64,000 bases of DNA from Micromonospora andamanensis (GTDB lineage Bacteria; Actinomycetota; Actinomycetes; Mycobacteriales; Micromonosporaceae): the NCBI RefSeq assembly GCF_016863495.1, contig NZ_BOOZ01000011.1:124001-188000 (forward strand), in the 5' to 3' direction. Of this stretch, positions 48,224 to 56,645 are shown piece after piece. Position 1 is the stretch's first letter, and every line of letters starts with the position of its first letter. Both the position numbers and the translations under genes were made by a program. The notes under the pieces are model-generated. The model had not been told where the DNA came from and did no database searches. It saw only the letters and a list, made by a program, of their open reading frames with translations.

Positions 48224-48576
48224 CCGGGCAGACCCAGCGCGACCTCGTCGCGGATTACTTCGAAGGATTCCGGACGAGTGACCATCGGCGCATCCTCGCC
48301 ACCGTCACCGACGACGTCGAGTGGGTCATCCATGGCCATCGGACCACCCGAGGCAAGGCCGAGTTCGACAGCGAGATCGAGAATCCGGCGTTCGCCGGCA
48401 GCCCTGAACTCGACGTCCAGCGCGTGTTCGAGGACGGTCCGGTGGTCGTCACCACCGGCGAGGGGCGTGGGACGAGCGTCGAGCACGGACCGTTCCGGTT
48501 CGCCTTCAACGATCTGTTCACCTTCCGCGACGGGCTGATCGCCCGCGTCGACTCCTACGTCGTCCCACTGCCCTGA
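48220..48576 (+). CDS. SnoaL/NTF2-like protein
   Basis: A 118-residue cone-fold protein: LVADYFEGFRTSDHRRILAT, VTDDVEWVIHGHRTTRGKAE, FNDLFTFRDGLIARVDSYVV are the usual NTF2-like strands. Enzyme or binding role unknown. Overlaps the AHSA1 gene by 4 bp. Confidence 0.85.
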   Translation: MTGQTQRDLVADYFEGFRTSDHRRILATVTDDVEWVIHGHRTTRGKAEFDSEIENPAFAGSPELDVQRVFEDGPVVVTTGEGRGTSVEHGPFRFAFNDLFTFRDGLIARVDSYVVPLP

Positions 48577-48614
48577 CGGGCTGCCGGGCGTTCAGCCGAG
48601 TTGTTCGGGGCCGG

Positions 48615-49760
48615 TCAACGGCGTAGGTCCGCGTTGAGTCGGGCGGCCTGCCGCGTGAGATGGTCGATTTCGGGAAGGCTGGGCGCCAGTCGGGCGGCTT
48701 CGGCGTAGAGCCGCGCCGCAGTCGTCAGCTCACCGGCACGCTCGTGCAGATAGGCGGCGACAGCGCGGTGCCGGGGCAGCGCGGGGTCGAGTTCGGCCAG
48801 GGCGGCCAGGCCGGCCCGTGGCCCGTCGGCCTCGCCGACCGCGACAGCCCGGTTGAGGCGCGCCACCGGGCTGTCGGTGAGGCGCATCAGTTCGTCGTAC
48901 CACTCGACGATCTGCACCCAGTCGGTCTCCGCTGCCGTGCGGGCGTCGGCATGCAGCGCGGCGATGGCGGCCTGGGCCTGGTACTCGCCCAGGCGGTCGC
49001 GGGCCAGCGCGTTCTGGAGCACCTGGACGCCCTCGGCGATGAGGCTGGTGTCCCAGCGGCTGCGGTCCTGTTCGGCAAGCGGCACCAGCCGGCCGCCGGC
49101 GGCGGTCCGAGCCGCCCGACGGGCGTGGTGGAGCAGCATGAGCGCGAGCAGGCCCGCCACCTCCTCGTGCCGGATCCTCGCCGCGAGCTGGCGGGTGAGC
49201 CGGATCGCCTCGGCGGCGAGGTCGACATCGCCCGAATAGCCCTCGTTGAAGACCAGGTAGAGCACGCGCAGCACGGTGGCGACGTCACCTGGCTGGTTGA
49301 ACCGGACGCCCGAGACGGTCCGCTTGGCCCGGCTGATCCGCTGAGCCATCGTCGCCTCCGGCACCAGGTAGGCCCGGGCGATCTGCCGCGTGGTCAGGCC
49401 GCCCACCGCCCGCAGCGTCAGCGCGACCGCCGAGGCGGAGGTCAACGACGGGTGCGCGCACAGGAAGTACAGCGCGAGCGTGTCGTCCACCGGTTCGCCC
49501 GGGCCGGGCGGAGGCTCGACCTCCACGAGCGCCTCGCGCCGCCGCCGGGAGCTGTCCGCGCGGGCCGCGTCGAGGAACTTCCGCCAGGACACCGCGATCA
49601 GCCAGCCCTTGGGGTCGCGCGGCGGGTCGGTCGGCCATGCCCGGACGGCCTCGACGAGCGCGTCCTGCACGGCATCCTCGGCCGTCGCGAAGTCGACTCC
49701 GCGACGGACGAGGATGCCGATCACAGTGGGAGTAAGGGTCCGCAGGACGGCCTCATCCAC
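48615..49760 (-). CDS. ECF sigma factor, ECF42/SigJ-like long type
   Basis: A 381-residue sigma factor. Region 2: RRGVDFATAEDAVQDALVEA and DPKGWLIAVSWRKFLDAARA; region 4: LRAVGGLTTRQIARAYLVPE, ATMAQRISRAKRTV. The long C-terminal extension (from about 180, with VLYLVFNEGYSG and TPR-like repeats, DWVQIVEWYDELMRLTDSPV) is the mark of ECF42, which has no anti-sigma factor and is encoded with a DGPF (YCII) protein. Here that partner lies 6 bp upstream. A second pair occurs at 56.6-58.3 kb. Confidence 0.92.
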   Translation of the reverse strand: MDEAVLRTLTPTVIGILVRRGVDFATAEDAVQDALVEAVRAWPTDPPRDPKGWLIAVSWRKFLDAARADSSRRRREALVEVEPPPGPGEPVDDTLALYFLCAHPSLTSASAVALTLRAVGGLTTRQIARAYLVPEATMAQRISRAKRTVSGVRFNQPGDVATVLRVLYLVFNEGYSGDVDLAAEAIRLTRQLAARIRHEEVAGLLALMLLHHARRAARTAAGGRLVPLAEQDRSRWDTSLIAEGVQVLQNALARDRLGEYQAQAAIAALHADARTAAETDWVQIVEWYDELMRLTDSPVARLNRAVAVGEADGPRAGLAALAELDPALPRHRAVAAYLHERAGELTTAARLYAEAARLAPSLPEIDHLTRQAARLNADLRR

Positions 49761-49766
49761 CGTGCG

Positions 49767-50174
49767 TCACTCAGAGATGGTCGGCGGCACGGTCAGGAAC
49801 GGTCGTACCTCGAGCCACTCGTGGAGCGGCTTACCGCCGGCACCCGGTGCTGCGGACAGCTCACCGGCCAGTTCCAGCGCCCGCTCGTAGGTCTCGACGT
49901 CGATCACCATCCAGCCGGCGATCAGATCCTTGGTCTCGGCGAACGGGCCGTCGGTGACCGGCGGTCGCCCCTCGCCGTCGTAGCGGACGAACGTTCCCTC
50001 CGGGGAGAGCGCCTGACCCTCGACGAACTCGCCGGTGCCTTCGAGTTGAGCCGCGAAGTCGCGCATGTACTGGACGTGGGCCGAGATCTCCTCGGGCGTC
50101 CACTTGTCCATCGGCACGTCGTGCAGCGGGGTCGGGCCGCCACGGTAGTGCTTGAGCAGCAGGTACTTGGCCAT
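49767..50174 (-). CDS. YCII/DGPF-domain protein
   Basis: A 135-residue protein: MAKYLLLKHYRGGP, QLEGTGEFVEGQALSPEGTF, PPVTDGPFAETKDLIAGWMV with the DGPF motif near 79. Known partners of ECF42 sigma factors; some YCII proteins act as small hydrolases or ligand sensors. ATG 50174 has AAGGAG upstream; the frame extends further but without coding character. First gene of the sigma operon. Confidence 0.9.
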   Translation of the reverse strand: MAKYLLLKHYRGGPTPLHDVPMDKWTPEEISAHVQYMRDFAAQLEGTGEFVEGQALSPEGTFVRYDGEGRPPVTDGPFAETKDLIAGWMVIDVETYERALELAGELSAAPGAGGKPLHEWLEVRPFLTVPPTISE

Positions 50175-50298
50175 CGGATGCTCCTTGTCAGGTACGGGCC
50201 ATTGTGGCCGCGTTCGCAGCGAGGACGGAGCCCGACCCGGCTTCTCGACATGTCGCCGGGAGAAGTTTCCGACCGGCCCCGGCGACAACGCGCTGTGG

Positions 50299-51177
50299 TC
50301 AGGCCGGTACCGCCGCCACCCCGGTCAGGCAGGCCAGCGCCCGGGCGCTGGCCGTCGACGTGGCGGGCAGCAGCGGCGGGCGGACGAGCGGCGTCGGGAC
50401 ACGTCCCTGGGCGTGCAGCACCGCCTTGACCACAGCGGGGTTGGGTTCGGCGAACAGCGCGGCCGAGAGGGTGGCGAGCCGGTGGCCGAGCGGCCGGGCC
50501 CGGGCGATGTCGCCGGACTGCCAGGCCGAGACCAGATCGGCGTAGTCGGCGGTGGCGAGGTGCGCGGAGGCGAGGATGCCGCCGGCCGCGCCGAGGGCCA
50601 GCAGCGGCGAGACGTACGCGTCCTCGCCGCACAGCACGGCGAAGCCGGGTGGCGGATCGGCGAGCAGCGCGATGGTGTCGGCGTCGATCCCGCCGACGGC
50701 GTGCTTGACGCCCACCAGGCCGGGCAGCCCGGCGAGACGGCGCAGGGTGCCGACGCCAAGCTGCTGTCCGGTGCGGTAGGGCACGTGGTACGCGACAAGC
50801 GGCACCGGGGAGTCCTCGGCCAACCTGGCGAAGTGCGCGAGCACGGCCTCCTCGCCGGGGCGGAGAAACGGCGGGACCAGGCAGAGCGCCGCGGTCACCC
50901 CGGGGCGCTCGGCGAGGGCCCGCAGCTCCGGTGCGGTGTGCGCGCCGACCAGGAGACCGGCCCGGTGTTCCCGGCAGGCCGCGGCGATCGTGTCGACCAC
51001 CGTCTGCTGTTCGACGGCGCTGAGGGCGTGCGGCTCGGCTGTGGTGCCGAGGGCGACCAGCCCGACCGCGCCGGCCGCCAGCACCTCGTGGGCGAGGGCG
51101 CTGAGCGCATCGAGGGCGACAGCTCCGCTCTCGTCGAACGGCGTGATCATGGGTACGTAGAGCCCGGCAGGTGTCAT
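50299..51177 (-). CDS. Dihydrodipicolinate synthase-family lyase
   Basis: A 292-residue class I aldolase-like barrel. GLVALGTTAEPHALSAVEQQ is the substrate-carboxylate loop (GTTxE), VPLVAYHVPYRTGQQL holds the conserved Tyr, and GLVGVKHAVGGIDADT carries the Schiff-base Lys near 155. It probably cleaves or makes a 2-keto-acid aldol; the true DapA is usually elsewhere, and the Ala-rich divergent sequence argues for a catabolic lyase. It is divergent from a LysR gene 70 bp away, likely its regulator. Confidence 0.88.
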   Translation of the reverse strand: MTPAGLYVPMITPFDESGAVALDALSALAHEVLAAGAVGLVALGTTAEPHALSAVEQQTVVDTIAAACREHRAGLLVGAHTAPELRALAERPGVTAALCLVPPFLRPGEEAVLAHFARLAEDSPVPLVAYHVPYRTGQQLGVGTLRRLAGLPGLVGVKHAVGGIDADTIALLADPPPGFAVLCGEDAYVSPLLALGAAGGILASAHLATADYADLVSAWQSGDIARARPLGHRLATLSAALFAEPNPAVVKAVLHAQGRVPTPLVRPPLLPATSTASARALACLTGVAAVPA

Positions 51178-51247
51178 GCTGCCAGCCTCCGACAGCAGAA
51201 GGTGAAGTACCAGTTCCGATTACTCACCGAATACGTAAGCTGAACTG

Positions 51248-52156
51248 ATGCTTGACGTCCGTCGGCTCCGCCTGCTGCGGGATCTGTCCCACCTCGGCAC
51301 CATCGCCGCCGTGGCGGAGGCGCACACCTACACCCCGTCCGCCGTCTCCCAGCAACTCGCCGCGCTGCAACGGCAGGCCGGCGTCGCGCTCCTGGAACGG
51401 GCCGGCCGACGGGTCACCCTGACCCCCACCGGGGAGGCGCTGGTCCGGCACGCCGAGGTCGTCCTCGCCGCGCTGGAGGCGGCGGACGCGACAGTGGCCG
51501 CCGCGCGGGGCGGGCTCTCCGGCACGGTACGCATCGGCGCGTACCCCAGTGCCGTGCGGACGCTGCTGCTGCCCGCCCTGGTCGCGCTCGGCCGTGACCA
51601 CCCCGCGCTCGACCTGATGGTCACCGAGCTGGACCCGGTCGCGGTGCCCGACGCGCTGCGCGATCGCCGCCTCGACGTGGCGCTCGTGCATGACTACGAC
51701 ATCGTGCCGGTCGAGCCGGATCCGGCGCTGGACTCGGTGCCACTGCTTGACGAGACGGTGTACCTCGCCGTCGGGACGGACCGGCACCACACCGGCGACC
51801 CGATGCGGTCGGTACGCGACGCGGACTGGATCGTGGGCAGCCCGGGCACGCTCTGTCACGCGGTGACCCTGCACGCGTGTGAGCTGGCCGGCTTCCGCCC
51901 GACAGTGCGGCACCACGCGGACGACTTCACCGCCGTGCTCGCCCTGGTCGCCGCCGGTCAGGGCGTCGGTCTGGTGCCTCAACTGGCGCTCGGGCGGCCG
52001 TCCACCGGGGTGGCCCTGGTTCCCCTCACCATCCGACGCCGAACCCGGATCGCCTACCGGCAGGGTGCGGGTGGGCATCCCGCGGTGGCCGCGAGCGTCG
52101 CCGCGCTGCGGGCCGCCGCCCGGGACCTGCCCGGTGAGCACTCGGCCGGATCCTGA
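51248..52156 (+). CDS. LysR-family regulator
   Basis: A 302-residue LTTR: HTH MLDVRRLRLLRDLSHLGTIA, AVAEAHTYTPSAVSQQLAAL, QRQAGVALLERAGRRVTLTP, then the periplasmic-binding-like ligand domain (GTVRIGAYPSAVRTLLLPAL, LVAAGQGVGLVPQLALG). Divergent from the DapA-like gene, the usual placement for the target of a LysR protein. Confidence 0.92.
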   Translation: MLDVRRLRLLRDLSHLGTIAAVAEAHTYTPSAVSQQLAALQRQAGVALLERAGRRVTLTPTGEALVRHAEVVLAALEAADATVAAARGGLSGTVRIGAYPSAVRTLLLPALVALGRDHPALDLMVTELDPVAVPDALRDRRLDVALVHDYDIVPVEPDPALDSVPLLDETVYLAVGTDRHHTGDPMRSVRDADWIVGSPGTLCHAVTLHACELAGFRPTVRHHADDFTAVLALVAAGQGVGLVPQLALGRPSTGVALVPLTIRRRTRIAYRQGAGGHPAVAASVAALRAAARDLPGEHSAGS

Positions 52157-52165
52157 GCCGACGCC

Positions 52166-52201
52166 GCCGCCGTACCCGCCGCCGTACCCGCCGCCGTACC
52201 C
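52166..52201. repeat. Three perfect 12-bp tandem repeats
   Basis: GCCGCCGTACCC repeated three times without change (52166-52177, 52178-52189, 52190-52201) directly after the lysR stop. A slippage-prone short tandem repeat. Confidence 0.9.
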
Positions 52202-52207
52202 GCCGTC

Positions 52208-52239
52208 GGTCCCCGCCCAGGTGTGCCTGGGCGGGGACC
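52208..52239. terminator. Bidirectional terminator
   Basis: GGTCCCCGCCCAGG (52208-52221) pairs perfectly with CCTGGGCGGGGACC (52226-52239) over a 4-nt loop, between the convergent lysR and secreted-protein genes. Confidence 0.85.
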
Positions 52240-52246
52240 GCCGGGC

Positions 52247-53335
52247 TCAGACGCTCGACGAGAAGGTCGAGCTGAACGCGACGTCCTGCGGACGACCGGC
52301 GTTGCTGAAGCAGGCGACCGGCACCACCGCATCGCTGCCGAACTGCGCCCACAACTCCTGGAGGGTGCAGTACGAGGGGCCGTCACCGATCGCGGTCACC
52401 TGCGCGGTGGTGCTCTTCTCGTGCAGAGCCGGGAACTTGACGACGAAGGTGCCGGGGCCGGTGGGTCCGAAGCCGTTGGCGCCGACACCGAGCGGGTACG
52501 AGTAGTTCGTCGGGCCGCCGAACGGCGTCGAGAGGTACCCGAAGTGCTTCGGCGGGCCGAACGACGCGTAGACCGAGCGCTCCCGATGCAAGGACACGGT
52601 GAAGTCGCTGTTCATCAAGGCGCCGGTGACCGGGTTGTGGCAGGCGACGTAGACCACCGCGTCCGGGCCGGACGCACCCCAGCGGAGGATCTTGCATCGG
52701 CGCGGTTGTGCGTTCGGCTGTTGGGCGGTCACCTGCACGTTCCCGGACAGCACGCCGGGTGGCGCGCCTACCGCCGGAAAACGCACGTCGTAGATGCCCA
52801 CCGCGACGTTGGCGACGGTGACGGGCGCGCCTGTCGAGTTGTACGACTGGGCGAGGACGTTCGACAACACCTGCGCCGAGGCGTACGCGCCGACGCCGGC
52901 AGGCAGGAGGCCCGAGCTGACCGTCCACAGCACCGTGAACGGGGTGTCGGCGGGGGTGCCGCCGGGTCGGAAGCACTGCACGTCGACGATCTCGTCGGCG
53001 CCCGAACTGCCCCACCGCACGAGCTGGCAGAAGCGGCCGTCCTTGGCCACGGCGGTGACGTGCGCGTTGCCACGGGAACCCAGGCCGATGCCCGGGAACC
53101 GGACCAGGAACCGGCCGGGGGCCACCTTGCCGCCGGTGGCCGTCGGCCCTGGTGCCCAGCTGCCGAACTGGTAGGCCGCGGGCAACGGCGTCCAGATCGG
53201 CGCCGTCGGATCGTCGACGTACGCGAACCCGAAGCGGTCGGCGGTGGCGGCTGCGGCAGGTGCGCCCGGGATCGACAGCGTCGCGGCCAGCACCACGGCG
53301 ATGGCGGCGGAGAGGGGACGGAGACGGAGAGACAT
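52247..53335 (-). CDS. Secreted protein of three repeated domains
   Basis: A 362-residue exported protein. Signal peptide about 1-30 (MSLRLRPLSAAIAVVLAATL, cleavage after APAAAATA). The rest is three copies of a beta domain of about 105 residues with the same order: an entry like RFGFAYVD/YASAQVL/VYASFGP, then PGRFLVRFPGIG/VGIYDVRFPAVG/PGTFVVKFPALH, an HVTAVAKDG/QVTAQQPN/QVTAIGDGP strand, a Cys, LVRWGSSGADEIVDVQC-type end. Each repeat has a Cys pair, presumably a disulfide. Function unknown; adhesin or substrate-binding is conceivable. Confidence 0.85.
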   Translation of the reverse strand: MSLRLRPLSAAIAVVLAATLSIPGAPAAAATADRFGFAYVDDPTAPIWTPLPAAYQFGSWAPGPTATGGKVAPGRFLVRFPGIGLGSRGNAHVTAVAKDGRFCQLVRWGSSGADEIVDVQCFRPGGTPADTPFTVLWTVSSGLLPAGVGAYASAQVLSNVLAQSYNSTGAPVTVANVAVGIYDVRFPAVGAPPGVLSGNVQVTAQQPNAQPRRCKILRWGASGPDAVVYVACHNPVTGALMNSDFTVSLHRERSVYASFGPPKHFGYLSTPFGGPTNYSYPLGVGANGFGPTGPGTFVVKFPALHEKSTTAQVTAIGDGPSYCTLQELWAQFGSDAVVPVACFSNAGRPQDVAFSSTFSSSV

Positions 53336-53594
53336 GGTCCACCCCTATCGGCAGTGATCGATGCTTATTGCCACTGTTCCGGGTGCCGGTCAAGGTCACA
53401 GTCGGCTTGCCTACAACCGGCGGACGGGTGTCCGGCACCCGCGCGGTCGACCTGCCGACACCCGTCGCCGGGGTGGGGATCGCTCAGCCGGTGAAGGGTT
53501 CGGGTCCGAACCGGGCTGATGCCGCCGCCCCGGCCGCTGTGACAGCTCCACCACGTGACCCCCCTTCACAACCTCCTGCACGCGAAGGAATTGG

Positions 53595-54539
53595 GTGGCT
53601 CACCCGCGCGCCCGGCGCGAGGATCTCGACGTGACGCTGCATCACTGTGAGATTCCGGTCGACGAGGATGTCGTCAGGGCGTTGGTGACCGAGCAGTGCC
53701 CACAGTGGGCACATCTGTCGCTGTACCGGGCGGGTGCGGGCACCGACAACACCATGTACCGGCTCGGCACCGGCCTGCTCGTCCGACTTCCGCGTACCGC
53801 CGACAAGGCACCGTCGCTGCGCAAGGAGCAGCGATGGCTGCCCCGGCTGGCGCCGCTGCTCGCCTGCCGCATCCCGGAACCGGTGCACAGCGGCGAACCG
53901 ACAGGCGTCTTTCCGCTGCCCTGGTCGGTCTACCGGTGGATCGAGGGCGACGAGGTCGGGCCGGCTACCGTCTCGGACTGGGCGGCCTTCGGCACCGACC
54001 TGGCGGCCGTGGTGCGGGAACTGCACGGCGTTGACCTCATGGGAGCGACCCGCACGGGCGAGCTGAGCTGGTATCGAGGGGGCGAGCTGCGAGCCTGCGC
54101 CGAGTGGGTCGGGCGCGCCCTGTCCGACTGCCGCGCCATCGTCGGCACGGAGATCGACGTCGACACCCTGGAACGGCTGTGGCGGACGGCGCTGGCCCTG
54201 CCCGAGCCGTCCGGGCCGCAGGTGTGGCTGCACGGCGATCTCCGGCCCACAAACCTCCTGGCACGGCACGGCAGGTTGCACGCGGTAATCGACTTCGGCG
54301 GCCTGTCGGTCGGCCTGCCCGACGCCGAGCACGCCCCGGTGTGGGACCTGCCGCCCGAGGCCCGGCACGCCTGCCGCCACGCCATCGACATCGACGACTC
54401 GACCTGGGTACGCGCCCGGGCCTGGGCGATCGGCGTGGCCGCCAGCGGCATCCCGTACTACCAGCACAGTTACCCGGCGTTCGTGGCCGAGTGCCGGGCC
54501 CGCCTCCAGGCGATCCTCACCGACGAGCGCACGTCCTGA
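53595..54539 (+). CDS. Aminoglycoside phosphotransferase-family enzyme
   Basis: A 314-residue APH-fold kinase: nucleotide lobe LSLYRAGAGTDNTMYRLGTG and LVRLPRTADKAPSLRKEQRW, catalytic loop VWLHGDLRPTNLLARHGRL near 214, metal site AVIDFGGLSVGLPDAEHA near 234. Like the MPH/APH relatives of actinomycetes it may phosphorylate a natural product or metabolite; resistance cannot be claimed. GTG 53595 has AAGGA upstream; GTG 53631 is an alternative. Monocistronic. Confidence 0.88.
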   Translation: MAHPRARREDLDVTLHHCEIPVDEDVVRALVTEQCPQWAHLSLYRAGAGTDNTMYRLGTGLLVRLPRTADKAPSLRKEQRWLPRLAPLLACRIPEPVHSGEPTGVFPLPWSVYRWIEGDEVGPATVSDWAAFGTDLAAVVRELHGVDLMGATRTGELSWYRGGELRACAEWVGRALSDCRAIVGTEIDVDTLERLWRTALALPEPSGPQVWLHGDLRPTNLLARHGRLHAVIDFGGLSVGLPDAEHAPVWDLPPEARHACRHAIDIDDSTWVRARAWAIGVAASGIPYYQHSYPAFVAECRARLQAILTDERTS

Positions 54540-54607
54540 CGGGCCGGTGCCGGGCGGACGGTCGGCGAGGTCTGGGGTGGTGGACCGCTACGGATATCGT
54601 GTCATCG

Positions 54608-55846
54608 ATGCCGCGTTGGTCGAGCACGTCCCGGATCCTGCCCGCCGTCCTGGTGGGACTGCTGGTCGCGACGATGCTCAGCGGCGACCGGGGAAGGGGT
54701 GGCGCGCCGCGCCTGCACCTGGATGTGTCGCCTGCCGTCGCGCTCGCCGACGAGCCGCTCCGGGTACGCGTGCGTGGCCTGGCCGCCCGGGAGCGGGTGG
54801 TGGTCGCCGCCGAGGCCCACGATCACGCGGGGCACCTGTGGCGTGCGGAGGTGACGTTCGTCGCCGACGCCAACGGTGTCGTGGACGTGTCCCGGGACGC
54901 CCCGGTGGAGGGCTCCTACTCGGGCGTGGACCCGATGGGCCTGTTCTGGTCGATGGATCCGCTGGACGGCGACGCCTCCTACTTCGCGCCGGTCTGGCCG
55001 CACATACGCCGTGCCTTCGCGGTCCGGCTGTCGGCCGTGAGCGGCGGGCGCGAGCCGGCCGCCGTCACCGTACGGCGGGACTGGACGGCGGGCGAGGTGT
55101 CGTTCACCGAGCTGACCCCGACGGCCCACGGGGTACGCGGGTTGCTCGTCCTTCCCCCGCCGGAGGTGCCTCGACGGCGCGGGGTGCTGTGGCTCGGTGG
55201 CTCGGAGGGCGGCGTCGGCGGGCTGTACGACGCACCGTTGCTCGCCTCCCGTGGGCACCCGGTGTTGTGCCTGGGCTACTTCGGGGCTTCGGGGCTGCCG
55301 GACAGCCTGCACGACATTCCGCTGGAGTACTTCGCCACCGCCGCCGAACTGCTCGCCCCGAACTCCGGCGGCGAGGTGGTGGTGACGGGCTACTCACGCG
55401 GCACCGAGGCCGCGTTGCTGCTGGCGCAGCAGCGTCCCGACCTGGTCCGCGCCGTCGTCGTCTACGCGCCGAGCAGCGTCGTCCACCCCGGATACCCGTA
55501 CTCGGGAGCGCCCGCCTGGACCTACCGTGGCAGGCCCGTGCCGACCGGCCCGATCCCCGTCGACCGGGTCGACGGACCGGTACTTGCCATCGCCGGGGCG
55601 GACGACCTGCTCTGGGACGCGCCGAGCTACGCCGCCGAGCTGCTGTTGGCGCTCGGTGGCTCACCTCACCGGGTGCTGCTCTACCCGGACGCCGGTCACG
55701 GCGTGGGCACCTTCCCGTACCTGCCGTCGAAGACGGTGCATCAGGGGCGCACCGGCGAGCAGACACACGGCGGGTCCCGGGCGGGTGACGCCGCCGCCCG
55801 CCGGGACGGGTGGTCGGAGGTGCTCACCTTCCTCGCCACCCTTTGA
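54608..55846 (+). CDS. BAAT/acyl-CoA thioesterase-like alpha/beta hydrolase
   Basis: A 412-residue protein. N-terminal membrane or signal segment (SRILPAVLVGLLVATMLSGD), a beta-sandwich domain like the bile-acid-CoA:amino-acid N-acyltransferase N-domain (LRVRVRGLAARERVVVAAEA, EGSYSGVDPMGLFWSMDPLD), then an alpha/beta hydrolase with nucleophile VVTGYSRGTEAALL (Ser near 263), Asp in AIAGADDLLWDAPS and His in YPDAGHGVGTFPY. Acyl-CoA thioester hydrolysis or transfer outside the cytoplasm is possible. Its last 106 bp overlap, antisense, the tail of the reductase gene to the right. Confidence 0.85.
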   Translation: MPRWSSTSRILPAVLVGLLVATMLSGDRGRGGAPRLHLDVSPAVALADEPLRVRVRGLAARERVVVAAEAHDHAGHLWRAEVTFVADANGVVDVSRDAPVEGSYSGVDPMGLFWSMDPLDGDASYFAPVWPHIRRAFAVRLSAVSGGREPAAVTVRRDWTAGEVSFTELTPTAHGVRGLLVLPPPEVPRRRGVLWLGGSEGGVGGLYDAPLLASRGHPVLCLGYFGASGLPDSLHDIPLEYFATAAELLAPNSGGEVVVTGYSRGTEAALLLAQQRPDLVRAVVVYAPSSVVHPGYPYSGAPAWTYRGRPVPTGPIPVDRVDGPVLAIAGADDLLWDAPSYAAELLLALGGSPHRVLLYPDAGHGVGTFPYLPSKTVHQGRTGEQTHGGSRAGDAAARRDGWSEVLTFLATL

Positions 55847-56544
55847 CGGCACGCCCTACGGGTGTCGGTACCGCGGCCGCGGTCGTCGAGGACCAGCGGG
55901 GCGCGACCGCGCACCGCGTACCTGACGTGGGTGACCTGCGGGCTGGCAACAACCCGCTCGGGGGCCAGCTCGATCGCCTCGAAGTCGTCGAGGCCCAGGT
56001 CGTCGAAGAGGCGTAGCCCGGCACCGAGGACGACCGGCACCACGTGCAGCTCCAACTCGTCGAGCAGCCCCGCCCGCAGCACCTGCCGGACCAGGCTGCC
56101 ACCGCCGGCCACCGCGACGTTCCTGGCACCGGACGCGGCCCGGGCCTGGGCCACCGCGCTGGCCACCCCGTCGGTGACGTAGGTGAAGCTGGTGCCACCC
56201 TGGCGGTGCAGGGTCGGGCGGGGCCGGTGGGTCACCACGAAGACCGGAGCACGGAACGGTGGTTCGTCGCCCCACGGCACTTCGCCGCCGTCGGCCATCC
56301 GGCGACCCATCACGTACGCGCCGGCCGTGGCGAACGACTCGGCGATGATCTCGGAGTCGGCGTCGTGCCGGCCGCCGGCGAAGCCCTGCCGCTCGCGCCA
56401 CGCCATCGCTTCGGTGGCCCACCGGGTCACCCGGAAGAACCCGTGGCTCTCCGCCGACCGCAGCCAGTCGCCGTCGCCGTCGTGCTGTGGGCCGGCGTAG
56501 TAGCCGTCCACCGACACCGACAGCTGAGCGGTCACCTTCGTCAT
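55741..56544 (-). CDS. RibD-C/dihydrofolate reductase-like protein
   Basis: A 267-residue frame. MTKVTAQLSVSVDGYYAGPQ, GAYVMGRRMADGGEVPWGDE, PVFVVTHRPRPTLH, NVAVAGGGSLVRQVLRAGLL, DELELHVVPVVLGAGLRLFD and VVASPQVTHVRYAVRGR form a complete RibD C-terminal/DHFR-like fold by about residue 205. The last 60 residues are Arg/Ser/Pro-rich without family likeness and run into the BAAT gene on the other strand, so the original stop was probably lost or the annotation end should be read with care. NADPH-dependent reduction of an unknown substrate. Confidence 0.85.
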   Translation of the reverse strand: MTKVTAQLSVSVDGYYAGPQHDGDGDWLRSAESHGFFRVTRWATEAMAWRERQGFAGGRHDADSEIIAESFATAGAYVMGRRMADGGEVPWGDEPPFRAPVFVVTHRPRPTLHRQGGTSFTYVTDGVASAVAQARAASGARNVAVAGGGSLVRQVLRAGLLDELELHVVPVVLGAGLRLFDDLGLDDFEAIELAPERVVASPQVTHVRYAVRGRAPLVLDDRGRGTDTRRACRQRVARKVSTSDHPSRRAAASPARDPPCVCSPVRP

Positions 56545-56645
56545 GTCCGTTCCTCCCGGATCCGGCGGCACCCACGACGGGTGCCGACCCACCTGTGGAT
56601 CGGAGCCGGACCTGCCGCTTCTACCGGCTTCGACGGTGACCCCTG

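Noticed and set aside
52166-52201. CRISPR-like short repeats
   Set aside because: Units are 12 bp, contiguous and without spacers; a plain tandem repeat. No CRISPR array or cas gene was seen in the window.
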